The notes under the pieces were generated by a model, which was given only the letters and a program-made list of their open reading frames with translations, searched no databases and was not told the DNA's origin. From NCBI GenBank assembly GCA_946183095.1, contig CAMHBE010000013.1, forward strand, positions 1 to 15,344: a stretch of 15,344 nucleotides of DNA. Direction: 5' to 3'. Shown here one piece after another: positions 13,450 to 15,344 of the stretch. The first letter of the stretch is position 1, and each line of letters opens with the position of its first letter. Made by a program: the position numbers and the translations under genes. This DNA comes from an uncultured Clostridia bacterium (GTDB lineage: Bacteria; Bacillota; Clostridia; Oscillospirales; Ruminococcaceae).

Positions 13450-14997
13450 TTATCCCTCGCTTATATTCATATCGGACTTCAGGATAGCAGACATTATTTT
13501 TTCCTGCGTAGCCTCTGCAGCAGTCATTTCCGCAGCGATCCTGCCTTCGTTCATGACATATATCCTGTCGCACATCCCGAGCAGCTCCGGCATTTCCGAA
13601 GATATCATCACCACTGACTTTCCCTGTGCGACAAGTTCATTCAGTATGCAGTATATCTCGTATTTCGCACCGACGTCGATACCGCGTGTAGGCTCGTCGA
13701 TAATAAGCACCTCGGGGTCGGCGAACATCCACTTTGCAAGCAGCACTTTCTGCTGATTGCCGCCGGACAGATCACCCACAGCTTGCTTTACGGTCTGACA
13801 CTTGGTATGGAGCTTTTTACTATAGTCCTCGGCAATGCGCTCCTCCTCGTAGGGGTTTATTATACGTTTCCGGCAGACCTCTTCAAGCCTTGCCATAGTG
13901 GTATTTACCGCGATGCTTTTCGAGAGTATCAGTCCGTTGCCCTTGCGGTCCTCGGTCACATAAGCAAGCCCCGCTTCGATCGCGGCACGTTCCGAGCGGA
14001 GAGTCACAGGTTTGCCTCCTATTATCACCTCACCGCTTATACCCGCACCGTAAGATCTGCCGAATACCGACATTGCAAGCTCGGTGCGCCCCGCGCCCTG
14101 CAATCCCGAGAAGCCGACTATCTCACCTTTATGCACATTGAAAGAGACATTATCGACCACTTTCTTTTCGGTATATACAGGGTGGTAAACCGTCCAGTTC
14201 TTTACTTCCATTCCGATCTCATCGCTTATCTTACGTTCGCGGTCGGGATATCGGTCATTCAGCTCTCTGCCTACCATTCCGCGGATTATCCTGTTTTCAT
14301 CTATGTTGTGGTTTTCATTGGCAAGTGTCTCCACCGACGAACCGTCGCGGATGACAGTCATATTGTCCGCGCAGTAGGCTATCTCATTGAGCTTGTGGGA
14401 AATGATGATACAGGTCATACCCTGATCTTTGAAGTTGATGAGCAGGTCGAGCAGCATCTGTGAATCTTTTTCGTTCAGGGAAGATGTAGGCTCATCAAGG
14501 ATCAGCAGCTTTGCGTTCTTGCTGAGCGCTTTTGCTATCTCAACAAGCTGTTGCTTGCCGGTGCCGATATCCTTTATCAGAGTTCGAGGGTCTTCATCGG
14601 AGCCCACCTGTTTGAGATGCTCCGCAGCCTCGTGATAAGTTCTGTCCCAGTCTATCCCGAACTTCCCGCGCCGCTCGTTGCCGAGGAACATATTCTCGCC
14701 TATCGAAAGCTCCGGTATCAGTGCAAGCTCCTGATGTATGATGACGATGCCCTTTTCTTCGCTGTCTTTAAGTGTTCTGAATTTGCAGACCTCGCCGTCA
14801 TATATGATATCGCCCGTATAGCTCCCGTAAGGATATATTCCGCTCAGAATATTCATCAGCGTGGTTTTTCCCGCACCGTTCTCTCCGACCAGCGCGTGTA
14901 TCTCGCCGCGCTTTACTCTGAGATTTACGTTGTTGAGCGCTCTGACGCCGGAAAATTCCTTCACGATGTTTTTCATTTCAAGTATGTATTCCGACAA
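13450..14997 (-). CDS. gguA: Multiple-monosaccharide ABC transporter ATP-binding protein (GguA-like)
   Basis: 515 residues with two ABC domains in tandem, as in RbsA/XylG/MglA. Domain 1: Walker A GENGAGKT (38-45), degenerate signature GTGKQQ (145-150), Walker B LLILDEP (164-170). Domain 2: degenerate Walker A GLQGAGRT (298-305, Arg in place of Lys, normal in this family), LSGGNQQ (410-416), LIIDEP (431-436). The segments YPYGSYTGDI and NWTVYHP are typical of GguA/MmsA rather than RbsA. It powers sugar uptake through GguB. The start is TTG at 14997, preceded by AAGGGGGGG at a short spacing; this gives the MSEYILEMKN N-terminus usual in relatives. The next ATG (14976) has no ribosome binding site. 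It lies 15 bases after the binding-protein fragment. Confidence 0.92.
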   Translation of the reverse strand: MSEYILEMKNIVKEFSGVRALNNVNLRVKRGEIHALVGENGAGKTTLMNILSGIYPYGSYTGDIIYDGEVCKFRTLKDSEEKGIVIIHQELALIPELSIGENMFLGNERRGKFGIDWDRTYHEAAEHLKQVGSDEDPRTLIKDIGTGKQQLVEIAKALSKNAKLLILDEPTSSLNEKDSQMLLDLLINFKDQGMTCIIISHKLNEIAYCADNMTVIRDGSSVETLANENHNIDENRIIRGMVGRELNDRYPDRERKISDEIGMEVKNWTVYHPVYTEKKVVDNVSFNVHKGEIVGFSGLQGAGRTELAMSVFGRSYGAGISGEVIIGGKPVTLRSERAAIEAGLAYVTEDRKGNGLILSKSIAVNTTMARLEEVCRKRIINPYEEERIAEDYSKKLHTKCQTVKQAVGDLSGGNQQKVLLAKWMFADPEVLIIDEPTRGIDVGAKYEIYCILNELVAQGKSVVMISSEMPELLGMCDRIYVMNEGRIAAEMTAAEATQEKIMSAILKSDMNISEG

Positions 14998-15012
14998 GTC
15001 CGTCCCCCCCTT

Positions 15013-15207
15013 CTAATTCGCAATAATATATTTATGTTCGCTGTCCCACTGATACAGCCCTGTATCGACCAGTGTCCCGATATTGTCAACGGTTATTACC
15101 TCGGGAACCAGCAGGTATGACGGAACTTTTTTTACGCCGTTGTCATAGCTTTCGGCGTCAAAAACGGCTTCGGCTGAGAACGTCTCTGTGAGAGAGGAAT
15201 CAAGGGT
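15013..15207 (-). pseudogene. chvE: ChvE-like sugar-binding protein, C-terminal fragment only
   Basis: The frame ends at TAG 15013-15015 and gives the typical end of a multiple-monosaccharide substrate-binding protein: SLTETFSAEAVFDAESYDNG, then VKKVPSYLLVPEVITVDN and LVDTGLYQ. Going upstream, the protein-like sequence runs to the GAT codon at 15199-15201. It then enters a tRNA 3' end on the other strand and meets an in-frame TGA at 15208-15210. The remaining ~290 residues, signal peptide and promoter are absent, so about 63 codons are left of a normally ~350-residue lipoprotein. The binding protein normally precedes gguA and gguB in one operon, as the remnant does here. The cut is either a real insertion or an assembly junction. 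Confidence 0.72.
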
Positions 15208-15229
15208 TCAATTCCCGTACGGGTCACCA
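15202..15229 (+). other. tRNA 3'-end fragment, candidate attachment-site core
   Basis: GGG-TTCAATT-CCC is a T-arm with a canonical T-loop, followed by GT, the acceptor strand ACGGGTC, discriminator A and an encoded CCA ending at 15229. The matching 5' acceptor strand (GACCCGT) is not found in the preceding 100 bases, so no complete tRNA is present. The outer T-stem pairs imperfectly (A opposite G). This suggests that identity with the parent tRNA begins at about 15204 and that 15203 and leftward belong to the interrupted gene. Integrases of phages and integrative elements commonly use exactly this part of tRNA genes. The isoacceptor cannot be told without the anticodon. Confidence 0.78.
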
Positions 15230-15238
15230 AACACAAGG

Positions 15239-15280
15239 CTCTCAAATGACGATATATCGCCATTTGAGAGTTTTTCTTTT
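15239..15280 (+). terminator. Strong intrinsic terminator after the tRNA 3' end
   Basis: CTCTCAAATG (15239-15248) pairs with CATTTGAGAG (15261-15270). The interior CGATATATCG can extend the stem, and TTTTTCTTTT follows (15271-15280). It is oriented with the tRNA fragment and lies nine bases after CCA, as expected for the terminator of a tRNA gene or one carried by an element's attP. Confidence 0.88.
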
Positions 15281-15296
15281 ACCCTGATACGGCTTC

Positions 15297-15337
15297 TGTC
15301 CTTTACTTGTCCTTTATACAGCTTCGGACTGTCCTTT
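15297..15337. repeat. Three phased TGTCCTTT direct repeats, candidate integrase arm sites
   Basis: TGTCCTTT occurs at 15297-15304, 15308-15315 and 15330-15337, that is at offsets of 11 and 22 bp, one and two helical turns. The repeats lie within about 110 bases of the tRNA 3' end. Short phased repeats beside a tRNA-end att core are typical of arm-type binding sites of tyrosine recombinases. No integrase is visible before the window ends, so this role is inferred. Confidence 0.5.
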
Positions 15338-15344
15338 GGAGTCT

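Noticed and set aside
15066..15089. TTGACA (minus, 15089-15084) with a 17-base spacer to GATACA as an internal promoter for gguA
   Set aside because: The -35 is perfect, but the -10 matches only three of six bases and the site lies in conserved coding sequence of the binding protein.
15150..15229. A complete tRNA gene on the plus strand
   Set aside because: The T-arm and CCA are real, but no 5' acceptor strand complementary to ACGGGTC, no D-arm and no anticodon arm are present. The upstream sequence codes for the binding protein on the other strand.
15100..15344. Minus-strand frame from the right edge reading through the terminator into the tRNA end (GDISSFESLVFGDPYGN)
   Set aside because: It runs through a terminator palindrome and a tRNA acceptor sequence, and stops in the tRNA. 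No conserved domain is visible.
1..15344. CRISPR array, insertion sequence, toxin-antitoxin or phage-defence genes
   Set aside because: I found no regular spacer-repeat array, no transposase-like or defence-like protein and no terminal inverted repeats in the window. Only the right-edge att-like junction hints at mobility.

Overview
The window looks like chromosomal DNA from a gut- or rumen-type clostridium, most likely Ruminococcus or a near relative (Oscillospirales). This is an inference from gene content: a BspA-like leucine-rich-repeat secreted protein, a MoxR/DUF58/transglutaminase operon, a ClpS-ClpA-Aat operon, a GguAB-type sugar transporter, AGGAGG ribosome binding sites and consensus sigma-A promoters. 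No species assignment is possible from sequence reading alone.

Plus-strand block (1-5047). The 3' end of a citramalate/isopropylmalate-synthase-type gene (cimA-like) is followed by GC-rich hairpins. Next comes a 36-codon remnant of a P-loop kinase-like gene that carries a candidate promoter and runs (TAATG) into a three-gene operon: MoxR AAA+ ATPase, DUF58 protein, and a membrane transglutaminase-like protein. This is a widespread cell-envelope cluster of unclear function. It ends at an 11-bp hairpin that also faces the convergent operon.

Minus-strand block A (5091-9516), transcribed clpS > clpA > aat > phosphatase lipoprotein from a near-perfect TTGACA-17-TATAAT promoter. This is the prokaryotic Leu/N-degron pathway in one tightly packed unit. 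Aat adds Leu/Phe to N-terminal Lys/Arg, ClpS recognises the N-degron, and ClpA unfolds for ClpP, which is not in the window. The fourth gene overlaps aat and encodes a secreted HCx2GKDRTG phosphatase lipoprotein with an unusual N-terminal beta domain.

Minus-strand block B (9517-12224). A BspA-like secreted protein (signal peptide, about 11-12 LRR_5 repeats, two 83-residue tandem Ig-like domains, beta-helix-like C-terminus) sits behind a 185-nt structured leader. The leader has a 14-bp closing stem that starts at the predicted transcription start. Inside are an A/T hairpin and a compact junction. It ends in an intrinsic terminator 30 nt before the start codon, with a mutually exclusive 13-bp antiterminator. 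I could not match it to a known riboswitch class from memory. It is the best candidate here for an undescribed regulatory element.

Minus-strand block C (12288-15207). The ATPase and permease genes of a multiple-monosaccharide ABC transporter (gguA, gguB) follow the last ~63 codons of a ChvE-like sugar-binding protein gene. That gene is cut at about 15201 by the 3' end of a tRNA gene on the plus strand (T-arm, acceptor strand, CCA). The tRNA end is followed by a strong terminator and by three TGTCCTTT repeats at 11- and 22-bp spacing. This looks like the att end of an integrative element (or an assembly junction), with the element continuing past the right edge.
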